Assembly (NCBI RefSeq): GCF_902498995.1
Contig: NZ_CABVLY010000005.1
Location: forward strand, 62,001-126,000
DNA: 64,000 nt
Source of the DNA: Burkholderia anthina
GTDB lineage: Bacteria > Pseudomonadota > Gammaproteobacteria > Burkholderiales > Burkholderiaceae
Direction of reading: 5' to 3'
Below the pieces are notes generated by a model. It was not told the DNA's origin, ran no database searches, and saw only the letters and a list, made by a program, of their open reading frames with translations. Each line of letters begins with the position of its first letter. Within the stretch, counting starts at the first letter, position 1. A program made the translations under genes and the position numbers. Positions 30,101 to 35,625 of this stretch are shown one piece after another.

Positions 30101-30891
30101 TTGTTCATGTTCAGCACGTCGAGCGACGACGCCACCAGCGAATGCACGTTCACCTGCGACCCTGCCCCGAACAGCACCCCGTTCCGGTTGATCACATACA
30201 CCGCCCCTTGCGCGGTAATGTTCCCCAGAACCTGACTCGGCCTGCCGCTCGGATCGTTGACCCGGTTCAACACCGCCCAGTTGTTCGCCCCATTCGTCTG
30301 CGTGCCGCCCGACTGGTCGAAATTGAGCGTCGTCTGCCGCCCGACGTTCATCGTCTCCCACGTCAGCACCGCGTTCTGCCCGGTCTGCTTGACGTCGACG
30401 TTCACGTGCCCGCTCGCATCCACGCTCTGCTGCGGCGCATTCGCGTTGAACCACAGCACCGGATTATTCGTATCGCCCGACGCGCCGTTCGCCACCTGCA
30501 ACCCGCCCGGCGCCAGCCCGTTCGGCACCGTCGACGGCAGCTTCACCGCCGCGGCGGCCGCATTCTGCTGCGCCGCGATCTGCGCGGCGATCGCATGCGC
30601 CGCATTCCCGAGGTTACGGATCGACGGCTGGCTCGCCTGCAGCGCCTGCTGCGGCGACACGCCGAGATTCGCCACGCCCGGCATGCCGCCGGCACCGCCC
30701 GCGCCGCCACCCGACGGGCTCGCGGCCACGTGGCCGAGGTTCATGATGCCCGCCGCGTGCGCATGCGCGGACACGCCCGCCGCGAGCATCAGCACAACCG
30801 CCCGGTAGAGCGGGCTCAGCTCCGACTTCAGGACCGACCGCGAGGCCGTGGCGCGAGGAGGTTGCCGATCCGTACGTGCGCGTGCTGCCAT
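18160..30891 (-). CDS. Giant filamentous-haemagglutinin-family TpsA exoprotein (PdtA-like)
   Basis: This gene encodes about 4243 residues, the largest product of the window. An extended signal peptide (residues 1-46, with LYRAVVLMLAAGVSAHAHA) precedes a TPS secretion domain (about 130-330) with the hallmark NRNGVLFGAGSQVNV at 235-249. This is the FhaB-type signal recognised by TpsB POTRA domains. The rest is glycine-, asparagine- and threonine-rich beta-helical sequence. The C-terminal part looks like the DUF3739 haemagglutinin class, and I see no CdiA-type toxin module. The ATG at 30891 is preferred to an in-frame GTG at 30900 because GGGG lies eight bases before it. The likely role is a secreted or surface adhesin. 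Two opposed copies of the shared promoter motif lie 118-177 bases upstream. The TPR-glycosyltransferase genes lie just beyond and may act on it. Confidence 0.93.
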   Translation of the reverse strand: MAARARTDRQPPRATASRSVLKSELSPLYRAVVLMLAAGVSAHAHAAGIMNLGHVAASPSGGGAGGAGGMPGVANLGVSPQQALQASQPSIRNLGNAAHAIAAQIAAQQNAAAAAVKLPSTVPNGLAPGGLQVANGASGDTNNPVLWFNANAPQQSVDASGHVNVDVKQTGQNAVLTWETMNVGRQTTLNFDQSGGTQTNGANNWAVLNRVNDPSGRPSQVLGNITAQGAVYVINRNGVLFGAGSQVNVHSLVASSLDVLNMNNYNQTLQNRVPVVTDSSLAQDAAGIVASNKQFLSLPAGTTGGLAYPESGSSAGVNGNSTVPNEVLGLGNQINLTSASQYQPWGDVTIEQGASITTHTNGNVSDGGFVMIAAPNVTNAGHINATDGQVVLAAGVGVSLRPNSGATTNPQVLLPELSGKISLLGPDGQATDITPAGTLTNTGIVEAARGNVNLLGSRVAQNGVVGVTTSVNSPGTITISTVDEYSSNNPTGAAYFGQKLPTSVLDGANDTHRAGLLSFGPDSVTTVMPDSNGQTTPSTPGATFTPGSIGMTAGSVWFQGGSLIEAPGSKVSVVALTPSASASGAQAPAGQTAVPGRIYVDSGATIDVSGLANVEVPIGQTLVTVDRIGQNELADSPLLRNGFLLGYKNLVFDSTLTGTRSDGVQWVGSPILNLSGYVNLIPRTVDQLLTNGGSITLSGNEVMTATGSSMNLNGGYVHYDGGIVNTTRLVDANGALVPIGQASPYDTYVGIAGQFVESHPRWGVTKTWYNPLLTMGAYQGDYIVGGNAGTLDIYGLQSTVLDGDISAQAFGGAKQMQGNSLPSGGTFNLGADPKLDGAALVHLTSNNKDVASGTAGLVVLQDTAPQLADIAPGFSIDTPLDNTALQTLPANDPRNVLTTTVVPVATLNNGGFANLNVTEDKVGGKGVVVPQGTQLALQPGGSISLNSPVPGADIKVDGRLLVPSGTISLSSGGNVIVGPQGGISAAGQWVNNDAQAVPGTTPGNSQFINGGTISLSAVQSSQMVNGVGYTDTTGSILLQPGSLLDVSSGGELLSNGQMLMQNGMPAGRGGDVSLQTYAAIPLRQFGHVTDGGANLPETQPVAGTIAMGGTILSEGFSGGGTMTLQALGFRIGGETAAASPWDVYLPESFFAQQGFGKYVLNAYYDTTVAPGASVAVTQLNRLPDMLALQQAGTGANLSTGGLTTLGQLDAYHRQATNLVLTGGNFTSWLTLAGSAPTYPDITGAVTLSEGASIHADAGASIGLGSPAQVTVLGSIVAPGGSITLSADGNATYAQAGQFGTGFMSASQSVWLGADALLDVSGAALANPLAAPVRIGATTVVPNTGKVLAGGSVTMSSDTGYVVAQSGSKIDVSGTSAKFDQLQPNGTYASQPVWSDAGSITLSAANGLFADATLAGRPGAVQARGGTLTILPILPNRQQAGSTATALVVRQDGTFVPAGLMPGQSFSSAIDPTTGSPIGQPSGVIQFAADRLDGSGIANLVLGSSISPNGVQAVPILFAGDVTLSLPESVTLNTGRVAAIGMEQLSSLLSTPARKPDGTLAAVVDGLLAQPQPSLGTTVRIDAPYVALSGPLILSQSPQFKPVGALSDATLNVNASFIDLKNQFQLNNFARANFTSSGDIRLSSTNADQSQGVPAPGILYTPGNLAFKAADLYPSTGSTFVVAAVGPTDASTGKPAPTTVTFASNGVSGTPLSAGGTLLVDATNIVQGGTVRAPSGTIVFGVGDPSNAATQAQFAGLPLVATDSVKLANGSVTSVSNGDSVIPYGATIDGVEWQFNPLAGNTTPDLTAPPAKYVGVNGSNVALDKGATIDLSGGGDLQAAEWVPGTGGTRDVLSQYNVSYASGKGGTAVPVNIGAGNVYAIVPGKQSPVAAYDPILAQTVQPSTNANGTATTTTATMGVGQASLTDPVGKAVYLSGVPGLAPGYYTLLPGKYATLPGAYRVTVSSTAGNLVPGASQVLQDGTVVTAGYFADALTGSRSATPTLFNVQSNSVWQQYSQYTLTGANAYFTKLAATKGNVTPPLPVDGGQLVLAATKALTLGATLNAAAGTGGAPAQVDIASQDIQITGNGSAALPGYLQIGSDALDSLNAGSLLIGGTRAAATSGVTITPIANSVVVSNDGNTALKGPEILLVTKTDGSGADPNAVNGLRIDAGASIAAQGDYPAAKDQPIAIAGDGALLRVSNGAMAPLSRTDGTGKGLLAVGAGATLAGGQALLLDSSGDLKVDPSAVLSAKAITADGSAITFTNASGASAANLPGFVIDPAGLAQFANAQQVTLRSYGAIGFVGDVNATFGNSVDLSAGTFTSDGGHVTLNGQQVAFTNEMGAAPGTTTAGNGTLTVNATEIDFGTGAKAASGFGSAVMNATGGIVGQGTGTFDFGALPVTLNAPVYLADTSSAATVKTTGALSLNGASGTALKRDAVGGAWTFIGGTVNDNGATISAPAGNVTLEATSGNLTIGGGSTVSAAGVSKQFFDVTRYAPAGSIALTADAGTVDVQAGSTLDFSGASGGGAAGSLSLSAPQQVVNLNGTIKGGAASGYAGGSFSLDTGGAADLDALSKTLASSGVNQAITVHTKTGNLTLSQGNTLTAHSVLLTADGGSGSSADTANGNVNVLGTIDASGKAGGEIDLYGRNGVDIEGSLLARGSDPNQRGGKVNIGTTAWFDPTIVDANGNSIAYNATYGYENILRANAGVITLGANALIDVSGGTAGGLSGGTVNFRAPLLADNGVKVNLPDTFNDGKGIVGSRATTLEAYAVWSTTDATTGAQHFDGVIDPAGWYDKSGHLLAGTFTAQGTSGTPATFSFAPDGSGGGTLTNQATGVSSTVTQVQLQGGDKDIGFGGLNNMYFAPASGGTNADHQTFYGYQNGDASTAAPGTLMGFVQHGLDTLVDPFAGKNIANARIVPGIELDNPSPAINGGDIQVLTNWNLGAGTSPTNLAFRFDGQAPVVTLRAENNVKVKASLSDGFFQIANPLGGGGTIPVPPLSTLAAAQTIYGASAGHYGYGLSFWTSYGLASGPGQPVGGAPDEIAEYYALYTAYANFLDQTATSLSSALGSSWSPDDTNVEIIYGIRASNSSTMLPGQPTAPIAPTAAEQASNPGSYLIYLNQYQKYLSDSVQFVVQHKQQWPLVTSLDAPKVQPVSVIATTTISLPAVTDNTPSPTSVATVPIPLVSASLTGGSSSSFRVVAGADLNSANPLALQAPTAGGGSNGKSMIFDGHTTFVDSSGLAILAPTMIRTGTGSIDIAAGNDIALFDSSSMQPNSPDITVPGVIYTGGAPAAGAPAGTGLSIIHGLNNNPDILVTPAVNPDSAGDITIRAQGDITGAEYLTDVNGTVTGRPGANISQFWWQWMQIGNPTGMVGATNPVSQTVQTSINFGAFDQGVLSAGGNVSVSAGGNISDLSVSLPTTWYLTGANTDNPTVNTVGGGNLSVRAGGDILSGGYFVAKGTGTITAGGKIGADIAVPSSFDGQPAVTMDTLLATQDGVLDVSARQGVSIGRVFDPSYVQSIALLNAYRQQADMKGYSSTSAVNIVSTTGDVAIGTLSDISLIGGGATESQAPGRGDFSSVLPASVNLTALSGGITVAASGVLYPSAFGDLSLIADQSVNLSSVNGMGWDARAVFGMFDIDPSAMPSPAKPNVLVANPTIASAVAHDPVALHGDDIVPARIYSLNGDIVDSVPGNTSIFNVVVPVVIDKPALIQAGRDIVNLSFLGQNLRRSDVTRIVAGRDIYDTLASGLPTLNIGGPGTFDIEAGRNIGPLTNLSGVTNAAGITTGINAIGNANNPYLPHESANVNVLFGVGPGIDTASFVSTYVDPAKFVPGVSSATPALVTFMEQYEAGLSVDTGLVNDQPAIKPLSVDEAWSKFKALPQYVQQLFAEQVLFKVLASVGEDYNNPASPYYQKYARGYEALNTMFPASLGYTANNLGGGSNGANKPADTGDLDIRSTTIQTQQGGNVSILGPGGQALIGSTSAPPQIVDSATGKTIAGPGTMGVLTLEKGDINIFTDRSVLLAQSRIFTEQGGDMTIWSSNGDINAGKGAKSSADTPPPQYVCDANHYCTVDARGQVTGAGIATLQSVPGVPIGTINLIAPRGTVDAGDAGIRAGNLNVAALRVVNADNIQVTGKATGIPLVQAVNTGALTAASAAASAATQVAQDIAKNNASGGAVRRWTISVQVEGFGDAGGDGTKKHKQQVGYDASNAVSILGFGQPGATQRATLTSEERNRLGKI

Positions 30892-30983
30892 TCTTTCCAC
30901 CCCGAATGCTAGGAAATTGCGCGCGGCGCCGATCCGGCACCGTGCATGTCGTTGCGCCTGAAACAGGCCGCTGGAATCCAGAA

Positions 30984-31029
30984 ACCATACGAAGCGCGAA
31001 TGGCAGCGACATGGCGACTGTTACGGACC
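30984..31029 (-). promoter_or_regulatory. Shared promoter motif and Pho-box-like repeat of tpsA
   Basis: On the minus strand GGTCCGTAACAGTCGCCATG (31010-31029) overlaps the direct repeat TCGCCAT-GTCG-CTGCCAT (31000-31017). Ten bases further is TATGGT (30984-30989), a good -10. The -10 lies about 93 bases before the start codon. Confidence 0.55.
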
Positions 31030-31048
31030 ATTCCGGCCGCCGCGAAAA

Positions 31049-31068
31049 GGTCCGTAGCTTTTGTCATG
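31049..31068 (+). promoter_or_regulatory. Second, oppositely oriented copy of the shared motif
   Basis: GGTCCGTAGCTTTTGTCATG on the plus strand forms, with the tpsA copy, an 8-bp perfect inverted repeat (TACGGACC and GGTCCGTA). It points into the 3' end of the leftward TPR gene and has no sense gene in front of it. Confidence 0.45.
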
Positions 31069-33343
31069 GAAGGCCGGTCACGCCGGTTCGACCCGCGCGC
31101 GCCATCGCGCGCAGCGCGTCGGCCACCCGGCCGGCCACCGCCGGCCAGTCGCCCGGCCGCGCCTGCCGGAACAGCCGCGCGGCCGGATACCACGGACAGT
31201 CGTCGCGCTCGAGCAGCCAGCGCCAGTCCGGCACGCGCGGCAGCAGCACCCATACGGGCCGCCCGAGCGCACCGGCCAGGTGCGCGACCGACGTGTCGAC
31301 GCTGATCACGAGATCCAGCGTGTCGACGAGCGCGGCCGTCTCGGCAAAATCCGTCAGCGCATCGGCAAACGACAGCACGCCGCTTGCGGCGAATGCTTCC
31401 GCATCGCGCGCCCGCACCTGCGGCTGCAGGCTCACGAACGTCGTATCGGGCGCCCCGGGCCCGACCAGCGGCGCGAGCGCGGCGAACGGCATCGAGCGGT
31501 TCTCGTCGTTCGCGTGACGCGGATTGCCGGACCACGCGAGCCCGACCCGCAGCCGGCCCGGCGGCGAAATCTCATCGAGGCGCCGCACCCACGCATCGCG
31601 CCGCCGCGCATCGGCGCGCAGGTAGGGCACGTCGGCCGGTACCGTGTCGAGCGTCGTGCGGAACGCATGCGGCAAGCTCATCAGCGGACACTGCAGATCG
31701 AACGCCGGCGTCGGCTGGCCCTCGGTGACGATCCGGCTCACGCCGCGCAGCGTGCCGAGCAGTTCGCCGAGCGCGGCCGGCGCCTCGACGATCACGGTCG
31801 CGCCGCGGTCGTGCGCGACGCTCGCGTAGCGGCAGAACTGCAGCGTGTCGCCGTAGCCCTGTTCCGCGTGCAGCAGCAACGTGCGCCCCGCGAGCGGCTC
31901 GTCGCCAGTCCACCGCGGCCGGTCCGCATGACGCCGGTGCAGCATCGAGTCGGCCGCATCCCAGCGCGCCTCGTGCTGCCGCCAGCCCGCGTCGAAATCG
32001 CCCATCAACAGCCGGCAGAACGCTTCCGAACGGCGCGCGGCGCCATGATGCGGATCGAGCCGGCACGCCTCGGCGAAATCCGCCAGCGCCGCGTCGTAGT
32101 CGCCGAGATGCTGGCGCGCGACCGCCCGCGTGAACCGCGCCTGCGCCACTTTCGCGGGTGCGGCGGCAGCGGCCGCGTGGCTCGCGAGCGCGTCGTCGTA
32201 ACGCTCCAGTTGCTGCAGCGCCAGCGCGCGGTTGTAATGCAGCTCCGCATGCGGCCCCGTCAGCGCAAGCGCCGCGTCGTAATCGGCGAGCGCTTCGTCG
32301 TAGCGGCCCAGCGCGCGCAGCGCGGCCGCGCTGTTTCTCCGCGCGTCGATGTCGTCGGGCTTGCGCGCCAGCGCTTCGCGGTACGCGTGCGCGGCCTCCT
32401 CGTGACGTTCGAGCCCGAGCAGCGCGTTGCCGCGCCCGACCCACGCGGCGACGTTGCCGCGATTCAGCGCGAGCAGCCGGTCGCAGCGCCTCAGCAGTTC
32501 GTCGCGCGCATGCAGCAGATCGAGCGCGACGCAGCTCGCGTAAAGCAGCTGTTCGTCGTTCGGCAGCCGCACGAGCCCTTCGTCGAGACACGCGAGCGCG
32601 TCGGCCGGGCGGCCGAGTTCGGTCATCGTCACGCCGCAGGCGTAGACGAGCTCGGGCGTCTTGCCGCGCACGACCATCGCAAGCTGATAGCTGTGCAGCG
32701 CCTGCTCGCGATGGCCGAGCGCACGCAGCGCATGGCCGCGCTCGAGGTTCGCGGCCGCATCGCTCGTATCGATCCGCAACGCGCGTTCGACGCTGATCAG
32801 CGCGTCGGCGGGCCGTTCGAGCCGCCGCAGCGTCTCGCCGCGCTTGCACCACGCGGCCGCATGCGCCGGTTCGCGCACGAGCGCACGGTCGTAGGCCGCG
32901 AGCGCCGCGTCGTATTGATCGAGCGCAAGCCACGCGTCGCCGCGCGCGGCATGCGACGGCGCATGCTCCGGATCGACCGCGAGCGCGCGATCGGCCACGG
33001 CGATCGCGTCGCGATGGCGGCCGACGCCGGTCAACGCCGCCGCATGGTTCGCGAGATTCCACGGCTGGTTCAGCCCGAACGCCATCGACCGCGCGATCAG
33101 CGGCTCCGCGCGCACGGGGTCACCGAGCCGCAGATGCACGAGGCCGAGCAGGTGCAGCGCCTCGACGTTGTCGGGCGCCATCGTCAGCACGCCCTCGTAG
33201 AGCCGCCCGGCGCCGACGAAGTCGCGCTGCTCGAGCCGCGCGCGCGCATTGCGCAGCGCACCGTCGAGCACCGCGCGCAGCGGCGCGGCAGCAGCACCGA
33301 GCGCGGCACCCGCGATCGGCGCCGCATCGCGGCGCGCACTCAT
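31064..33343 (-). CDS. TPR-repeat protein with C-terminal GT9/GT41-like glycosyltransferase domain (third of three)
   Basis: The 759-residue protein has about a dozen tetratricopeptide repeats (about 20-480, such as AWVGRGNALLGLERHEEAAHAYREAL). A Rossmann-type domain follows (LLLHAEQGYGDTLQFCRYASV, GLAWSGNPRHANDENRSM, VISVDTSVAHLAGALGRPVWVLLP) as in heptosyltransferase-like and O-GlcNAc-transferase-like families. No signal peptide is present, so it is cytoplasmic. The ATG overlaps the stop of the preceding TPR gene as ATGA, and a longer frame to 33451 is rejected for that reason. It is the last gene of a three-gene operon lying immediately upstream of the exoprotein gene. Modification of the exoprotein before export, as HMW1C does for HMW1, is an inference. 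Confidence 0.85.
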   Translation of the reverse strand: MSARRDAAPIAGAALGAAAAPLRAVLDGALRNARARLEQRDFVGAGRLYEGVLTMAPDNVEALHLLGLVHLRLGDPVRAEPLIARSMAFGLNQPWNLANHAAALTGVGRHRDAIAVADRALAVDPEHAPSHAARGDAWLALDQYDAALAAYDRALVREPAHAAAWCKRGETLRRLERPADALISVERALRIDTSDAAANLERGHALRALGHREQALHSYQLAMVVRGKTPELVYACGVTMTELGRPADALACLDEGLVRLPNDEQLLYASCVALDLLHARDELLRRCDRLLALNRGNVAAWVGRGNALLGLERHEEAAHAYREALARKPDDIDARRNSAAALRALGRYDEALADYDAALALTGPHAELHYNRALALQQLERYDDALASHAAAAAAPAKVAQARFTRAVARQHLGDYDAALADFAEACRLDPHHGAARRSEAFCRLLMGDFDAGWRQHEARWDAADSMLHRRHADRPRWTGDEPLAGRTLLLHAEQGYGDTLQFCRYASVAHDRGATVIVEAPAALGELLGTLRGVSRIVTEGQPTPAFDLQCPLMSLPHAFRTTLDTVPADVPYLRADARRRDAWVRRLDEISPPGRLRVGLAWSGNPRHANDENRSMPFAALAPLVGPGAPDTTFVSLQPQVRARDAEAFAASGVLSFADALTDFAETAALVDTLDLVISVDTSVAHLAGALGRPVWVLLPRVPDWRWLLERDDCPWYPAARLFRQARPGDWPAVAGRVADALRAMARAGRTGVTGLP

Positions 33344-35583
33344 CGCGCGCCTCCGCCGACGAACGCCGGCAGGTCGGCCGCGATCCGCTCGACGACCGGC
33401 GCCCACTGCCCGCCTTCGGGCTGGCGGAACAGCCGCGCGGACGGATACCACGGGCTGTCGTCCCGTTCGAGCAGCCAGCGGAAATCAGGCGTATGCGGAA
33501 TCATCAGCGCAAGCGGCCGGCCAAGCGCACCGGCGAGGTGCGCCACCGACGTATCGACGCTGACGATGCCGTCCATCAGCGCGGTCAGCGCCGCCGTGTC
33601 CGCGAAATCCTCCAGCTCGTCGCCGACGAAGCGCACCGCGCTCGCCTCGAGCAGCGGGCGATCCTCGTCGCGCACCACCTTCTGCAGGCTGATCCACTCG
33701 TACCGGTCGTCGAACAGCGGCAGCAGATCCGCGAGCGTCATCGAACGGTTGCGGTCGTTCAGGTGCAGCGGGTTGCCCGACCACACGAGGCCGATGCGCG
33801 GCCGCGCCGATGCGCCGAGCCGGTCGCGCCAGCGCGCGATGCGGGCCGGATCGGCGGCGAGATACGGCACGCTCGCCGGAATCGACGTCAGGTCGGTGCG
33901 GAACTCGAGCGGCAGGCTCAGCAGCGGGCAATGCAGGTCGAACGGCGGCAGCGGCTCGCCGCGCGCGACGAGCGTATCGACGCCGTCGAGCGTCGCGAAC
34001 AGCGCCTTCAGCTCGACCGGCGCTTCGAGCACGACGCGTGCGCCGAGCGCCTTCACGAGCGGCACGTAGCGGCAGAACTGCAGCGTGTCGCCGAGCCCCT
34101 GCTCCGCGACCAGCAGGATCGTCTGCCCGTCGAGCGGCATCCCGTGCGTCCAGCGCGGCTGCGCGAAAGTGCGCCGGCTCGCGTCGAGCTGCGTATCGCG
34201 CCAGCGCCATTCGTACTCGGCCCAGCCCGCTTCGAAATCGCCGATCGACAGGCACAGGAACGCGCGCATGCAGTGCGCGAGCACGTAGTCGGGATCGATC
34301 CCGATCGCATCCGCATACGCCTGCCGCGCATCGTCGTGCCGCCGCAGCGCACGCAGCGCGTTGCCCTTGTGGAAGTGCGCGATCTTGTCGCGCGGCGTCG
34401 CGGCGATCACGCGCGCGAAATCGTCGAGCGCCGCGTCGTAGCGGTGCGTCTCGAGCTGCACGCGGCCGCGCGTGAACCACGCCGGCACATAGCCGCCGTC
34501 GAGCGCGAGCGCGCGGTCGCACAGATCCCGCGCATCGTCGTGGCGCTCGATGCGCATCAGCGCGCTCGCGTAGTTGCACAGCACGCCGGTGCTGGCCGGT
34601 TCCGCGTCGAGTGCGCGTGCATAGCTGTCGGCCGCCTCGCGGTAGCGCTCCAGGTGGCTTGCCGCGTTGCCGCGGTTCGCCAGCGCCCGTGCATGGCGCG
34701 GATCGATCGCGAGCACGCGGTCGCAACGCACGAGCGCCTCGTCGTGCCGGCCGAGCTGCTCGAGCGCGATCGAGCTGTTGAAGATCGCATCGACGAAGGT
34801 CGGGCTCGCCGCGATCGCCGCGTTGAAATCCGCGAGTGCGCGTTCGGGTTCGTGCAGGTCTAAGTACACGACGCCGCGCAGGAACAGCACTTCGGCACTG
34901 CCCGGCGTCTGCGCGAGTGCGTGCCCGTAGCTGTCCGCCGCATCGCGGAAGCGGCCGAGTTCGCGCAGCGCGAGGCCACGCCCGCGCATCGCGTCGAACG
35001 AACGCCCGGCCAGCGAAATCGCGCGGTCGCAATCGGCGAGCGCATCGTCGTGACGGCCGAGCGCGCGCAGCATGTCGCCGCGCTTCACATAGCCGTCGGC
35101 GAAGCCCGGCGTCAGTTCGAGCAGCCGGTCGTAGGCCGCGCGCGCCTCGTCGTGCCGCGTGAGCTGCGCGAGCAGCCCGGCCCGCTGGAACAGCGCACGC
35201 TGATGCGCGGGATTGATCGCGAGCGCTTCGTCGAGCCGCGCGAGCGCATCGTGGTCGCGCCCGAGCCCGGCGAGCACGGCCGAGTAGTTCGCGAGCGCGA
35301 GCGGCACCGGCTGGCGTTCGACCGAGCGCCGCATCAGCGGCTCGGCATCGTCGAGCCGGCCCTGCTGGAAGCGCACCGCGCCGAGCAGGTGCAGTGCTTC
35401 CGGATGCTCGGGATCGAGCGCGAGCAATTCGGCGTACGCCTTCTCCGCATGCTGCAGCGCGCCCTCGTGATGCGCCTTGCGCGCACGGACGAGCAGCCGT
35501 TCGAGCTGCGCGGCGTCGGGCGGACGGCGATCCGGCGCGACCGGCGCGCTCGCGAAGGTCGTCCCTTCCCCGTTTGGTGTCAT
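33340..35583 (-). CDS. TPR-repeat protein with C-terminal GT9/GT41-like glycosyltransferase domain (second of three)
   Basis: The 747-residue paralogue of its two neighbours has TPR units about every 34 residues up to roughly residue 480. The same transferase-like block follows (ILLVAEQGLGDTLQFCRYVPL, LVWSGNPLHLNDRNRSMTL, ISLQKVVRDED, VSVDTSVAHLAGALGRPLALMIPHTPDFRW). The ATG at 35583 follows GTGGGGGCC; an in-frame GTG at 35604 lacks a ribosome site. It begins 42 bases after the first TPR gene and overlaps the third by four bases. Three tandem paralogues suggest duplication followed by specialisation for different targets or sugars, which is inference. No sugar-nucleotide synthesis gene is nearby. 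Confidence 0.85.
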   Translation of the reverse strand: MTPNGEGTTFASAPVAPDRRPPDAAQLERLLVRARKAHHEGALQHAEKAYAELLALDPEHPEALHLLGAVRFQQGRLDDAEPLMRRSVERQPVPLALANYSAVLAGLGRDHDALARLDEALAINPAHQRALFQRAGLLAQLTRHDEARAAYDRLLELTPGFADGYVKRGDMLRALGRHDDALADCDRAISLAGRSFDAMRGRGLALRELGRFRDAADSYGHALAQTPGSAEVLFLRGVVYLDLHEPERALADFNAAIAASPTFVDAIFNSSIALEQLGRHDEALVRCDRVLAIDPRHARALANRGNAASHLERYREAADSYARALDAEPASTGVLCNYASALMRIERHDDARDLCDRALALDGGYVPAWFTRGRVQLETHRYDAALDDFARVIAATPRDKIAHFHKGNALRALRRHDDARQAYADAIGIDPDYVLAHCMRAFLCLSIGDFEAGWAEYEWRWRDTQLDASRRTFAQPRWTHGMPLDGQTILLVAEQGLGDTLQFCRYVPLVKALGARVVLEAPVELKALFATLDGVDTLVARGEPLPPFDLHCPLLSLPLEFRTDLTSIPASVPYLAADPARIARWRDRLGASARPRIGLVWSGNPLHLNDRNRSMTLADLLPLFDDRYEWISLQKVVRDEDRPLLEASAVRFVGDELEDFADTAALTALMDGIVSVDTSVAHLAGALGRPLALMIPHTPDFRWLLERDDSPWYPSARLFRQPEGGQWAPVVERIAADLPAFVGGGAR

Positions 35584-35625
35584 CGTGTGGCCCCCACTGG
35601 TCACGGTTCGTTGCGCGTGTCGTGT

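Noticed and set aside
18160..30891. Contact-dependent inhibition (CdiA) toxin with immunity gene
   Set aside because: The C-terminus shows no VENN-type junction or toxin module, and no small immunity gene follows. A terminator lies directly after the stop.
26542..30912. Rightward open frame of about 1456 codons opposite the exoprotein gene
   Set aside because: It is arginine- and histidine-rich, lacks domains and lies fully antisense to a gene with a signal peptide and TPS domain. It is a by-product of high GC third positions.
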